Part shown: positions 31,210 to 39,761 of the stretch, piece by piece
How the letters are laid out: each line of letters opens with the position of its first letter
Position numbering within the stretch: position 1 is the stretch's first letter
Source of the DNA: Micromonospora sp. CB01531
GTDB taxonomy: Bacteria > Actinomycetota > Actinomycetes > Mycobacteriales > Micromonosporaceae
Length of the DNA stretch: 56,214 bases
Assembly: GCF_001905095.1 (NCBI RefSeq)
Contig: NZ_LWLS01000095.1
Coordinates: 1 to 56,214, forward strand
Direction: 5' to 3'
Made by a program: the position numbers and the translations under genes
The notes under the pieces: model-generated
Database searches by the model: none
What the model saw: only the letters and a program-made list of their open reading frames with translations
What the model was told of the DNA's origin: nothing

Positions 31210-31537
31210 GTCAGGGGATTGACGTTTCCCCACAGATGGCAGGCGCGCAGCGATCCACGCTTGTGATCATGATCCCCCCCAGGACTTCACAATGGATGCA
31301 GAATAAGACTCAATTTCTCGATGGGAAGGGGATCGATGGAGGTCGAGCCGAAGGGGGGACGGCGGGCTGGAACCTCGGACGGCGGAATTCGTCCGATCAT
31401 CCCTCTAGCGCGAAGACGATTTTCAGCGTAAAGAAGTACTCGCGAGTTATTTTCCGGTGAAAGTACTTCCGAACCGTGGAATCTTCGGCCAAACGGTGCC
31501 ATTGCCGGAGCTCAACCCGGTCCACCGGGGAGCGTCC
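31210..31537 (-). promoter_or_regulatory. Upstream region and likely promoter of the biosynthetic operon
   Basis: A gene-free 328 bp between DUF2267 and the first biosynthetic gene. The 31420-31470 part is unusually AT-rich and carries three palindromes: AGTACT (31435-31440), ACTCGCGAGT (31438-31447) and AAGTACTT (31461-31468). A further palindrome, GATCATGATC, is at 31265-31274. On the minus strand a TTCACC and TACTTC pair with 17-base spacing overlaps the palindromes and could be a weak promoter; this would give a leader of about 220 bases. A regulator-binding role for the palindromes is inference. Confidence 0.45.
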
Positions 31538-31933
31538 TCACACATCGTACGGCGGGCGTGGGATCGGGTCCACCATGGCGTCGAAACCCCTCGGCAGCTG
31601 CGCCAGGAGGTCCTGGAACTCGCCGACCGTCACCGCCTCGCGCAACGTGACGAGCACCGCCCGGGTGCCCACCTCGGCGACCGCGGGGTCCACCTCGGCC
31701 CGCTCGGCCACCCGCTGCACGAAGGCGACCGCTCCCCCGCCCCCGGCGGGCCCGACCGGCGCGGAGAGATAACTGCCCAGCTCGTCCGGCAACTGCGCGG
31801 CCAACTCCGCCGACTCGTTGCCGGTCACCCGCTCGGCGAGGGTCTGCAGCACCGCCCGGGAGATCGTGGCCGCCTGCTCGGTGGGCAGCTCGGCGCGGCG
31901 GGACACCGCCTCGACGAATCGGGGAAACCGCAC
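31538..31933 (-). CDS. DUF2267 family protein
   Basis: A 131-residue protein of the DUF2267 family: two helical repeats, each with an ISRAVLQTLAERVTGNESAE-like segment, followed by LAAQLPDELGSYLS and later DLLAQLPRGFDAMVDP. The pattern AVLxTLxERVTxxExxxLxxQLP is characteristic. The biochemical function of the family is not established. It is on the same strand as, and upstream of, the biosynthetic operon but 328 bases away from it, so probably not part of it. The start ATG at 31933 matches the usual MxFPxFVEAV opening. Confidence 0.88.
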   Translation of the reverse strand: MRFPRFVEAVSRRAELPTEQAATISRAVLQTLAERVTGNESAELAAQLPDELGSYLSAPVGPAGGGGAVAFVQRVAERAEVDPAVAEVGTRAVLVTLREAVTVGEFQDLLAQLPRGFDAMVDPIPRPPYDV

Positions 31934-32053
31934 GTCGCCCTCCTGTCGTCGCCGGCCCGCCGTCGGGTTGCCGACGACCCCAGCTCGCCTGGCTGACCGG
32001 AAACGACCTGGAGCCGTCGGTGGGTACCCGCGACCCGGCGGGGCAAACGGCGA

Positions 32054-33322
32054 TCAGCGCCCGACGGGCACCACCGCATCGGCCTCCGCCGGGCCCGTCG
32101 GCTCCTCCGGGCGCGGGAAGTCCCGGGTACGCCAGACCGGCGAGCAGCGGGTGACCAGCGCCGCTCCGCCCATGCCCAGCGCGGCCAGAGCGAGATATGC
32201 CGGCGCGCCCAGCAGCCCGGTCAGCGCGCCCCCGAGGGCCGCGCCGAGCGGCATCGCGCCCCAGATGACGAACCGGCTGGTCGCGGTCATCCGGGACAGC
32301 AGCGCCGGGGGCGTGGCGGCCTGCCGGAGACTCACCGCGTTGACGTTGTAGAGGCCGCTGGCGAAGGCGCTCACGGCCAGCCCGGCACCGATCCCGAGCG
32401 GGTGCGGCAGCAGCACCAGCACCGCGCCGGCCTGCAGCACGGCCGCCCCGGTGACCGCCCGGCCCACGCCGAGGCGGGCCCGCGCCCGGCCGGCCACCGC
32501 CGCACCAAGCAGATAGCCGACGTTGGCGCCGGCGACCAGCAGGCCGACCGTGGCGGCGGGCAGGTGCCGCTCGCGCACCGCGTACACCAGCAGCATGGCC
32601 AGGAAGCCGGCGTGCCAGAGGTTGGTCAGCCCGGAGCAGAGGGTCAGGGCCCGCACGACCGGGTCCCGCAGCACGAAGCGGACCCCACCGGCCGCGTCCC
32701 GCCACACCCCGCCGGTGCCGGGGCCGGTGCTGCGGGCCAGCCGCGGCGTGCCGGCTAGGAAGAGCGCGGAGGCGACGAAGCTGGCCACGTCGAGCAGCAG
32801 GGCGACCGGCGCGCCGAGGGCGCCGACCAGCACGCCGGCCAGGCCCGGGCCGGCGGTCTGCCCGACCGCCCGGGTCGCCTCCAGGCGGGCGTTGGCGTCG
32901 GCGAGGCGCGCGGCCGGCACCACCGCCGGCACCGCGGCGAAGTACGCCACGTCGAACAGCACCGTGGCGCAGCCGGCGAGCAGCGCCACCGCCACCAGCT
33001 GGGCCAGGCTGAGCAGCCCGACCGCCCAGGCGAGCGGCACGCTGGCCAGCAGCAGGGCTCGAGCGAGGTCGGCGGTGACCAGCACCGCGCGGCGGGGCAG
33101 CCGGTCCACCAGCGCCCCGGCCGGGACGCCGAGCAGCAGGTACGGCAGGGTGGTCGCGGCGGTCAGCACGGCGACCCCGGCCGACCCCGCGCCGAGCACG
33201 GTCAGCGCCGCGAGGGGCAGCGCCACGCTGGTGACGTGGGTGCCGAGGGTGCTGACCGCGTCGGAGAGCCAGAGCCGGCGGAAGGTGGCGTGCCGCCAGA
33301 GGGCGGCGGAGGTGACGGTCAT
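32054..33322 (-). CDS. MFS transporter (EntS/macrolide-efflux type)
   Basis: A 422-residue major facilitator with about 12 membrane segments. It opens with ATFRRLWLSDAVSTLGTHVT, typical of the MFS_3 efflux family, and has VDRLPRRAVLV as the cytosolic 2-3 loop. It probably exports a drug or siderophore. The start at ATG 33322 is chosen because GAGG lies eight bases upstream; a GTG at 33373 inside the upstream operator would add 17 residues. It is transcribed away from the MocR gene, with two near-identical palindromic operators between them, so MocR very likely controls it. Confidence 0.88.
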   Translation of the reverse strand: MTVTSAALWRHATFRRLWLSDAVSTLGTHVTSVALPLAALTVLGAGSAGVAVLTAATTLPYLLLGVPAGALVDRLPRRAVLVTADLARALLLASVPLAWAVGLLSLAQLVAVALLAGCATVLFDVAYFAAVPAVVPAARLADANARLEATRAVGQTAGPGLAGVLVGALGAPVALLLDVASFVASALFLAGTPRLARSTGPGTGGVWRDAAGGVRFVLRDPVVRALTLCSGLTNLWHAGFLAMLLVYAVRERHLPAATVGLLVAGANVGYLLGAAVAGRARARLGVGRAVTGAAVLQAGAVLVLLPHPLGIGAGLAVSAFASGLYNVNAVSLRQAATPPALLSRMTATSRFVIWGAMPLGAALGGALTGLLGAPAYLALAALGMGGAALVTRCSPVWRTRDFPRPEEPTGPAEADAVVPVGR

Positions 33323-33361
33323 GGAGGCAGCCTCGGCCGCTTGCCCGGGAACCCGGCCGGA

Positions 33362-33386
33362 CCGGATTGTCACGGTGACAATCCGG
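33362..33386. promoter_or_regulatory. Operator copy 1 (MocR/MFS intergenic palindrome)
   Basis: The core ATTGTCACGGTGACAAT (33366-33382) is a perfect palindrome around one central base, and the symmetry extends to 12 bases on each side (33362-33386). It sits just upstream of the MFS start. The core is repeated exactly at 33414-33430. A site of this symmetry next to a GntR/MocR gene is most simply its binding site. Confidence 0.85.
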
Positions 33387-33411
33387 CGGCGGTGAGCCGG
33401 GCGCGGAGACT

Positions 33412-33432
33412 AGATTGTCACGGTGACAATCT
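33412..33432. promoter_or_regulatory. Operator copy 2, overlapping the MocR start and divergent -10 boxes
   Basis: Second copy of the palindrome core ATTGTCACGGTGACAAT (33414-33430), symmetric over 21 bases. The MocR start codon GTG (33423) lies inside it. A -10-like TAGATT (33411-33416) reads toward MocR, and TAGTCT on the opposite strand (33412-33407) reads toward the MFS gene. Binding here would block both promoters, consistent with autoregulation. With the -10 box only seven bases before GTG, the MocR transcript may be leaderless. Confidence 0.8.
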
Positions 33433-34736
33433 GGGAACCCGCGGCCCCGACCGGGGCCGGACCCCGCTACCTGGCGCTCGCCGACGCGATCGGCGCGGAC
33501 ATCGCGGCCGGGCGGCTCGGGCCCGGCGACCGGCTGCCGGCGCAGCGGGAACTGGCCCGCCGGCTCGGCGTCACCATCGCCACCGTGGGCCGCGCCTACC
33601 AGGTGGCCGCCCGACGCGGCCTGCTCACCGGCGAGGTCGGCCGGGGCACCTTCGTAGCGCCGGCCGCCGCCCCTCCGGCCCCGACCGCCACGCCGATGCT
33701 CGACGTGGCCGCCGTGCACCCGCCCGGCCACGGACCGGTGCACCGGGCCGTCGCGCCCATCCTGCACCGGATCGCCGCCGACCCCCTCGCGGTCGGCGCG
33801 GAGGACGCCGACGCGGTCCGGCACCGCATCGCCGGCGCCCGCTGGATGGCCCACGCCGGCTGGCGGCCCGACCCGGACACCGTCGAGGTCACCGCCGGCG
33901 GGCAGCACGGCCTCGCCGCCGCCCTGGCCGCCCTCGCCCAGCCCCGGCACGTGGTGGTCACCACCGAGCTGACCAACCCCGGCCTGCTCGCCGCCGCCCG
34001 GCAGCTCCGGGTCGAGCTGGCCACCGTGCCCAGCGACGCCGCCGGCCCCCGGCCGGACGCCCTCGACCGGCTCTGCGCCCGCCGCCGGGTCGCCGCGCTG
34101 CACCTGCACCCCACCCTGCACAACCCGACCGGGCGCACCATGCCGGCCGAACGCCGCCGGGAGATCGCCGCCGTCGCCACCACCCACGACCTCACCGTCA
34201 TCGAGGAGGACCCGTTCGGCGCGCTGCTGCCCGACCGGCCGCCACCGGTCGCCGCCTGGCACGCCCGCACGGTCCACCTGACCGGCATCACCAAGACCCT
34301 CGCCCCCGGGCTGCGGATCGGCTACCGGTACGCCCCGGCGGCGCTCACCGCGCCGCTGCACGCCGCCGCCCGGGCGCTCGCCTGGGCACCCGCGCCGCTA
34401 GTCGCCGAGGTCGCCACCCAGCTCGTGCTGAGCGGACACGCCCACCAGCTCGCCGCCGCCCGGGCCGCCGAGCTGGCCGGCCGGGCCGCACTCGCCCGGG
34501 AGCTGCTCGGCGACCGGGTGTCCGCCCCCGGGCCGGCCCCGTTCGCCTGGGTACGCCTCGACCACGACGCCGAAGCGGTCACCGCGCTCGCCCGACGGCG
34601 CGGCGTGGCGGTCGCCGGCACCGACGAGTTCGCCGCCCGGCGGGCCGCCCCGCCCGGCCTGCGGGTCAGCCTCAGCGCCGACGAGGGCACCGTCCGCACC
34701 GCGCTGCACGCCCTGGCCCGGCTGCTACCCGGCTGA
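33423..34736 (+). CDS. MocR-type GntR regulator with aminotransferase domain
   Basis: A 437-residue PLP-dependent regulator. The N-terminal winged helix (about 15-80) shows GDRLPAQRELARRLGVTIAT, the GntR DNA-binding signature. The rest is a fold-type I aminotransferase domain with LHNPTGRTMP, EEDPFG and the PLP-binding lysine in GITKTLAPGLRIGY. MocR regulators usually sense PLP or an amino-group effector. The start is GTG 33423, inside the operator, since the wHTH begins about ten residues later and no better start exists. It is divergent from the MFS gene and probably represses both. Confidence 0.93.
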   Translation: MTIWEPAAPTGAGPRYLALADAIGADIAAGRLGPGDRLPAQRELARRLGVTIATVGRAYQVAARRGLLTGEVGRGTFVAPAAAPPAPTATPMLDVAAVHPPGHGPVHRAVAPILHRIAADPLAVGAEDADAVRHRIAGARWMAHAGWRPDPDTVEVTAGGQHGLAAALAALAQPRHVVVTTELTNPGLLAAARQLRVELATVPSDAAGPRPDALDRLCARRRVAALHLHPTLHNPTGRTMPAERRREIAAVATTHDLTVIEEDPFGALLPDRPPPVAAWHARTVHLTGITKTLAPGLRIGYRYAPAALTAPLHAAARALAWAPAPLVAEVATQLVLSGHAHQLAAARAAELAGRAALARELLGDRVSAPGPAPFAWVRLDHDAEAVTALARRRGVAVAGTDEFAARRAAPPGLRVSLSADEGTVRTALHALARLLPG

Positions 34737-34743
34737 CCAGGGC

Positions 34744-35142
34744 TCAGCGCAACGCGCCGGTCGACCGCAGGTGCTCGAAGACGAGCTGGTTGGCCGGGGA
34801 GACTCGGTGCCGGTCGGCGTAGCCGAGCCAGGCCAGCTCCTCGATCTCGCTCGCCGGCCGCAGCGTGCCCTGGTAGTCGGCGGCGTAACAGGTCATCCGC
34901 ACCAGCGTCCCGGCGGCGCGCCCGTGCGCCTGCGCGGTGAACGTGCCGGCCGGCACGGCCGACTCCGGCACGATCGCGACACCCAACTCCTCGGCGATCT
35001 CCCGGGCCAGGGTCGCCAGGTCGGTCTCGCCCGGCTCCCGCTTCCCGCCCGGCAGGTACCAGACGTCCTTCCCCCGGGACCGGGCGCACAGCACCCGGCC
35101 GTCCTCGATCCGGATCCAGGCCACCTTGTCGATCTCACGCAC
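34744..35142 (-). CDS. NUDIX hydrolase
   Basis: A 132-residue NUDIX protein with a complete box, GGKREPGETDLATLAREIAE followed by ELGV. KDVWYLPGGK precedes the box and EELAWLGYADR follows near the end, typical of small MutT-like actinobacterial NUDIX proteins. The GTG at 35142 is preceded by GGGAGAG at good spacing. It converges with the MocR gene, seven bases apart, and is divergent from the molybdopterin oxidoreductase. The substrate is unknown. Confidence 0.88.
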   Translation of the reverse strand: MREIDKVAWIRIEDGRVLCARSRGKDVWYLPGGKREPGETDLATLAREIAEELGVAIVPESAVPAGTFTAQAHGRAAGTLVRMTCYAADYQGTLRPASEIEELAWLGYADRHRVSPANQLVFEHLRSTGALR

Positions 35143-35202
35143 GGCACTCTCCCGGCTCGGCTGCCGCACGAGGCTATCGGACCTGCTCGGTAGGCTGCCC
35201 GC

Positions 35203-37374
35203 ATGGCCCGCACCACCCATCCCGGCGCCTGCCCGCTGGACTGCCCGGACACCTGCGTCTGGCAGCTCACCGTCGAGGACGGCCGGGCCGTCGCCCTGCG
35301 CGGCGACCGCGACCACCCGTTCACCCGGGGCGCGCTCTGCGGCAAGGTCAACCGCTACCTCGACGCGGTCAACGGGCCCGACCGGCTGACCACCCCGTAC
35401 GTCCGGACCGGGCCGAAGGGCGTCGGGCGGGTCGCCTACCGGCCGGCGAGCTGGGACGAGGCGGTCGAGCGGGTGGCCGCCGGGCTGCGCGCCAGCATCG
35501 ACCGGGACGGCCCGGAGTCGGTCCTGCCCTACTACTTCGCCGGCACCATGGGCCATGTGCAGGGCTGGACGATGGGTCCCCGGCTCTTCGCGTACCTGGG
35601 CGCGTCGCGGCTGGACACCACCATCTGCACTGGCGCCGCGCGGGCCGCGCAGTACTCGATCTACGGCGGCTCGGTCGGCTTCGAGCCGGAATCCATCGTG
35701 GACGCCCGGCTGATCGTGCTGTGGGGCGCCAACCCGCTCGCCACCAACCTGCACCTGTGGCCGTTCGTGCAGCAGGCCCGGGAGCGCGGCGCACACCTGG
35801 TGACCGTCGACCCGCTGCGCACCGACACCGCGGCACGCAGCGACGAGCACGTCGCGCCGCTGCCCGGCACCGACGCGGCCCTGGCCTTGGGGCTGATGCG
35901 GCACGTCCTCGACGCCGGCGCGGCGGATCAGGAGTGGCTGGCGGCGCACACCGTCGGCTGGCAGGAGCTGGCGGCCCGGCTCGGCGAGTGGCCGGTGGAG
36001 CGGGCGGCCGCCGAGTGCGGCCTGCCGGTCGAGGTGGTACGCCGCCTCGGCGAGCGGATCGCCACCACCCGGCCGACCGCCGTCCGGGTCGGGCTGGGCC
36101 TGCAACGGCACCACGGCGCCGGCCAGGCGATCCGGGCGATCTGCGCGCTGCCCCTGGTCACCGGCGACTTCCGGCACCCGGGCGGGGGCGCGCTCGTCTC
36201 GACCAGCGGGCACCACCCGATCGACGAGGGACCGGTGATCCGGCCACCGGACATGCCCGCCCCGCGGGCCAGGTCGGTGAACATGAGCCGGCTCGCCGCC
36301 GTGCTCACCGGCGAGGCCGACCCGCCGGTGACGTCTCTAGTGGTGTTCAACGCCAACCCGGCCGCCACCGCCCCCGATCAGAACCGGCTGCTCGCCGGCC
36401 TGCGCCGCGCCGACCTGTGCACCGTCGTGCTGGAGCAACGCTGGACGGACACCTGCGACTTCGCCGACATGGTGCTGCCGGCCACCATGCAGCCCGAGCA
36501 CCTCGACCTGCACTCCTCCTACGGGCACCACTACACGACGCTCAACCTGCCGGTGACCCGGGCGCCCGGCGAGGCGCTGCCGAACACCGAGATCTTCCGC
36601 CGGATCGCCGCGGCGCTCGGGATCGACCATCCCCGGCTGCGGGACAGCGACGAGGACCTGGCCCGGCAACTCCTGCGCGGCGCGCCGGTCAGCTTCGAGG
36701 AGCTGCGGGAGCGGACGTACGCCCGGACCAGCGGGGTGGCGGTCGGGTCCGCGCCGTACGCCGACGGCGGCTTCCCCACCCCGGACGGGCGGGCCCGGCT
36801 GCACGACCCGGCGCTGGCCCGGCACGGGGTGGATCCGGTCATCTGCTACACCCCGCCGATCGAGGCCGCCGACCCGGCGCTGGCCCGCCGGTTCCCGCTG
36901 GTGCTCATCGCCCCGGCCGGCCGGTATCTGATGAACTCCACCTTCGCCTCGCTGCCCTGGCACGCCCGGCGGACCGGGCCGCCCCGGGTGCACCTGCACC
37001 CCGACGACGCGGCGGCGCGCGGCCTCGCCGACGGGGACGCGGTGCGGGTGCACAACGACCGGGGGGCGTTCCTGGCGGCCGTCGCCGTGGACGACGCGAC
37101 GCGGCCCGGGCTGGCCTTCACCTACAAGGCGTACTGGGCGCGGCTGAGCCCGGGACGGGCCACCGTCAACGCGGTCACCGCCGTCCGCGACGCCGACCTG
37201 GGCGGCGCGCCGACCTTCCACGACTGCCGGGTGGAGGTCGAGCCGGTGCCGGCCGAGCTGCTGACGGCGGAGCCGCCCCAGGACGAGGAGGCCGCGCCGC
37301 CGCCACCGCGCGAGGCGACGGAGAACGCGGCCGGGCCGGCCTCGCGACCGCCGGAGGCCGTGCCGGCCGGATGA
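35203..37374 (+). CDS. Molybdopterin-dependent oxidoreductase (4Fe-4S)
   Basis: A 723-residue member of the prokaryotic molybdopterin oxidoreductase (DMSO reductase) family. The N terminus carries the 4Fe-4S ligands Cys10, Cys14 and Cys18 in CPLDCPDTC, and Cys46 in ALCGK. The catalytic core runs to about 560 (segments LIVLWGANPLATNLH, TVDPLRTDTA, LVVFNANPAATAPDQ), and a C-terminal molybdopterin-dinucleotide-binding barrel follows (LHPDDAAARGLADGDAVRVH). No twin-arginine signal is present, so it should be cytosolic. The last 50 residues are a proline/glutamate-rich tail outside the fold. No electron-transfer or membrane subunit is adjacent, so the substrate and partners are unknown. Confidence 0.9.
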   Translation: MARTTHPGACPLDCPDTCVWQLTVEDGRAVALRGDRDHPFTRGALCGKVNRYLDAVNGPDRLTTPYVRTGPKGVGRVAYRPASWDEAVERVAAGLRASIDRDGPESVLPYYFAGTMGHVQGWTMGPRLFAYLGASRLDTTICTGAARAAQYSIYGGSVGFEPESIVDARLIVLWGANPLATNLHLWPFVQQARERGAHLVTVDPLRTDTAARSDEHVAPLPGTDAALALGLMRHVLDAGAADQEWLAAHTVGWQELAARLGEWPVERAAAECGLPVEVVRRLGERIATTRPTAVRVGLGLQRHHGAGQAIRAICALPLVTGDFRHPGGGALVSTSGHHPIDEGPVIRPPDMPAPRARSVNMSRLAAVLTGEADPPVTSLVVFNANPAATAPDQNRLLAGLRRADLCTVVLEQRWTDTCDFADMVLPATMQPEHLDLHSSYGHHYTTLNLPVTRAPGEALPNTEIFRRIAAALGIDHPRLRDSDEDLARQLLRGAPVSFEELRERTYARTSGVAVGSAPYADGGFPTPDGRARLHDPALARHGVDPVICYTPPIEAADPALARRFPLVLIAPAGRYLMNSTFASLPWHARRTGPPRVHLHPDDAAARGLADGDAVRVHNDRGAFLAAVAVDDATRPGLAFTYKAYWARLSPGRATVNAVTAVRDADLGGAPTFHDCRVEVEPVPAELLTAEPPQDEEAAPPPPREATENAAGPASRPPEAVPAG

Positions 37375-37498
37375 GGCGGCGGGTTCCGCTCGGCGGGTAC
37401 GCCGTCGTTCATGCCGGCCAGCACCCGGTCGGCGTCCTCGGGGCGTATGGCCCGGACCCGTCCGTCCGCCATGAGCCGATGGATACCAGCGGGGCGGC

Positions 37499-38866
37499 TC
37501 ACCCCTCGGCGAGGGTGTCCAGCAGCAGGGCGGCGGTCCAGCTGAACGCCGGCGAGCCCAGCCCCGTCCCGGTGTCCGGGTGGAAGTACTCGTGGCAGCC
37601 GCTGCGGGCGACCAGCGCCAGCATGGACTCGCGCAGCCCGGCGGCCAGGTCGGGGCGGTGGTGGGTGAGCAGCCCGCGCCACAGCAGCCAGCTGGTGTTC
37701 AGCCAGCTCGGGCCGCGCCAGTAGCGCAGCGGCTCGAAGTCCGGCGCGGTGCGGTCGTAGGTGGGCAGCGGGCGGTCCATCCGGGCGGCGAGGCCGAACC
37801 GGGGTGAGCCCGCCTCGGCGAGCACCGCCTGCACCTGGCGGGCCGGCAGGTCGGGCAGGACGAGCGGCATCAGCCCGAGCACCGTGCGGGCCGGGATCAG
37901 CCGGTCGGCGCGTACGTCCCGGGGATGGAAGGTGCCGGTGGCCGGGTCGTACAGCCGGTCGACCAGGGCCTCGGTGATCCGGGCCGCCCGTTCCCGGTGC
38001 GGCCCCGGGTCGGCGCCGACCACTGTGGCGATCCGGGCCAGCGCGTGCTCGGCCAGCCCGAGCGCCGCGTTGACCAGCGGGCACTCCACCAGGAACGGGT
38101 GCCGGCCGAGCAGCCCGTCGTCGCGGTAGCGGCCCGCCCGGTACGCGTCGACGAGCGCCACGTAGCGCGCGTAGTCGAGGTCCGTGGGGCGGTGCGCCGC
38201 GTCGGCGTGCGCGGTGTCGTGCCGGCGGTACGCCCGCATGATGTCGGGGTCGGCGGGCACCGCGGCCAGCGGGGCGTCCCAGGCGGGACTGTTGTCCAGC
38301 CCGGACTCCCACGGGTGGACCATGGCGGCCAGCCCGGCGCCGCCGACGTCGCGCCGCCCGGTCAGATAGCGCTGCTGGGCGACCAGCCGCGGGTAGAGCT
38401 CACGCAGCGCCCGCACCGACGCCTCGGAGGGGGCACGGCGATGCACCAGCCAGGCCGCCGGGGCGTGCACCGGCGGCTGGACGATCCCGGAGGTGGCCAC
38501 GGCGGGGGCGCCGTCGGCGCGGGTCGAGTCCCAGAACTCCGGCCCGGGGAAGTACGAGCCGGCCCGCAGCGCGGGGTTGAACACGATGTGCGGCACCCGC
38601 CCGTCAGCCCACTGCGCGGCGAACAGGGTCCGCAGCTCCCGCCAGGCCCGGTCCGGGCGGAAGTGGGCCAGCCCGACCGCGATGAACGCCGAGTCCCAGC
38701 TCCACTGGTGCGGGTAGAGGGTGCGCGACGGCACGGTGTGGTCGTGTTCCCAGTTGGCGTCGAGGGTGGTGATCGCCAGCCGGCGCAGCGCGGCTGCGCG
38801 TTCCGCACCGGCCACCCGAGCCGAGGGATCCCCCGGGCGCAACTCGGCAGGTGTGCCGGCGTTCAT
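37499..38866 (-). CDS. Glycoside hydrolase of the GH63-like (MGH1) type
   Basis: A 455-residue alpha/alpha-barrel glycosidase. The barrel signature HQWSWDSAFIAVGLAHFRPD near residue 53, ADGRVPHIVFNP, HPWESGLDNSPAWD (a candidate acid region) and WRGPSWLNTSWLLWRG followed by HEYFHPDTG near the end match the mannosylglycerate hydrolase/glucosidase-like GH63 family. No signal peptide is seen, so it acts on an imported sugar. It is the last gene of a minus-strand set with a sugar isomerase and a dehydrogenase, opposite an ABC sugar importer. The exact glycoside is unknown. Confidence 0.82.
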   Translation of the reverse strand: MNAGTPAELRPGDPSARVAGAERAAALRRLAITTLDANWEHDHTVPSRTLYPHQWSWDSAFIAVGLAHFRPDRAWRELRTLFAAQWADGRVPHIVFNPALRAGSYFPGPEFWDSTRADGAPAVATSGIVQPPVHAPAAWLVHRRAPSEASVRALRELYPRLVAQQRYLTGRRDVGGAGLAAMVHPWESGLDNSPAWDAPLAAVPADPDIMRAYRRHDTAHADAAHRPTDLDYARYVALVDAYRAGRYRDDGLLGRHPFLVECPLVNAALGLAEHALARIATVVGADPGPHRERAARITEALVDRLYDPATGTFHPRDVRADRLIPARTVLGLMPLVLPDLPARQVQAVLAEAGSPRFGLAARMDRPLPTYDRTAPDFEPLRYWRGPSWLNTSWLLWRGLLTHHRPDLAAGLRESMLALVARSGCHEYFHPDTGTGLGSPAFSWTAALLLDTLAEG

Positions 38867-38942
38867 GCGGCCACCTCGCTCCGCTTGGCAGCCCTATGAG
38901 GCTCCCCGGCACTGCGCCCGATGATTCGCTCACTGCGCTCGC

Positions 38943-39761
38943 TCATGCGGCGGCCTGCCGGGGGCGGGCCTGGGCGAGCACGGCGGCCGCCTGGCGCAGG
39001 GCGGTGACGGGCTCGCCGCGCAGCCGGCACTCGACGGCCAGCCAGCCGGCGTAGCCGAGGTCGTCGAGGGTACGCAGCAGCGCCGGCCAGTCCAGGTGAC
39101 CGGCGCCGGGCTGGTACCGGTTGGAGTCGCTGACCTGCACGTGCCCCAGGTACGGCGCGGCCGCGCGCAGCGCCGCGGGCGCGTCGTCCTCCTCGATGTT
39201 CATGTGGAAGGTGTCGGCGACCACGCGCACCGACGGCAGGCCGACCGCCCGGCACAGGGCGACTGCCTCGTCGAGGCGGTTGACCATGTGGTCCTCGTAC
39301 CGGTTGAGGGGTTCCAGGAAGAGGGTGACCCCCTCGGCGCGGGCGTGCTCGCCCAGCTCACCCAGGGCGTCGACGAGCACCTGCCTGTCACCGTCGGGCG
39401 AGCGGGGCGGCTCGAACGGCGGCAGCCGGCGGGAGAACATCCCCCAGGCGGCGGGGGTCATCGCGCCGATCCCGCCGATCTCGGCGATCACCGAGAGCTG
39501 GGAGCGGAGGTTGCGCACCGCGTCCCCGGCCCGCTCCGGGTCGAAGTCACCGATGAAGTGGTCCATCTCGACGCAGACGGTGGGCAGCACAACGCCGTCG
39601 GCGCGGGCCCGGCGCAGCTCGGGCAGCCGCCGGGCGAACGCCAGTTCGCCGCGGCCGCGCAGCTCGATGCCCTGGTAGCCGAGCGAGACGGCGAGGGCGT
39701 ACTTGTCGGACAGGCTGCCGCCGGGGAGCAGCTGCTCCTGGCAGGCGAGTGGAATTGCCAT
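38943..39761 (-). CDS. Sugar phosphate isomerase/epimerase-like TIM barrel
   Basis: A 272-residue xylose isomerase-like TIM barrel (AP endonuclease family 2). Segments GVTLFLEPLNRYEDHMVN, VRVVADTFHMNIEEDD and YLGHVQVSDSNRYQPGAGHL contain the Glu, Asp, His and further metal ligands usual for the fold. It probably isomerises or epimerises a free sugar or polyol intermediate. Its start overlaps the stop of the dehydrogenase gene by one base. The GH63-like gene follows 76 bases downstream, so the three are likely one operon. Confidence 0.88.
   Translation of the reverse strand: MAIPLACQEQLLPGGSLSDKYALAVSLGYQGIELRGRGELAFARRLPELRRARADGVVLPTVCVEMDHFIGDFDPERAGDAVRNLRSQLSVIAEIGGIGAMTPAAWGMFSRRLPPFEPPRSPDGDRQVLVDALGELGEHARAEGVTLFLEPLNRYEDHMVNRLDEAVALCRAVGLPSVRVVADTFHMNIEEDDAPAALRAAAPYLGHVQVSDSNRYQPGAGHLDWPALLRTLDDLGYAGWLAVECRLRGEPVTALRQAAAVLAQARPRQAAA

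Noticed and set aside
32054..33373. MFS start at GTG 33373 inside operator copy 1
   Set aside because: The ATG at 33322 has a GAGG site at good spacing and sits at the usual distance before the first membrane segment.
37381..37470. Start of an acetyltransferase-like protein on the minus strand (VRAIRPEDADRVLAGM)
   Set aside because: Only about 30 residues are protein-like before the frame runs into unrelated sequence; too short to support beyond a relic.
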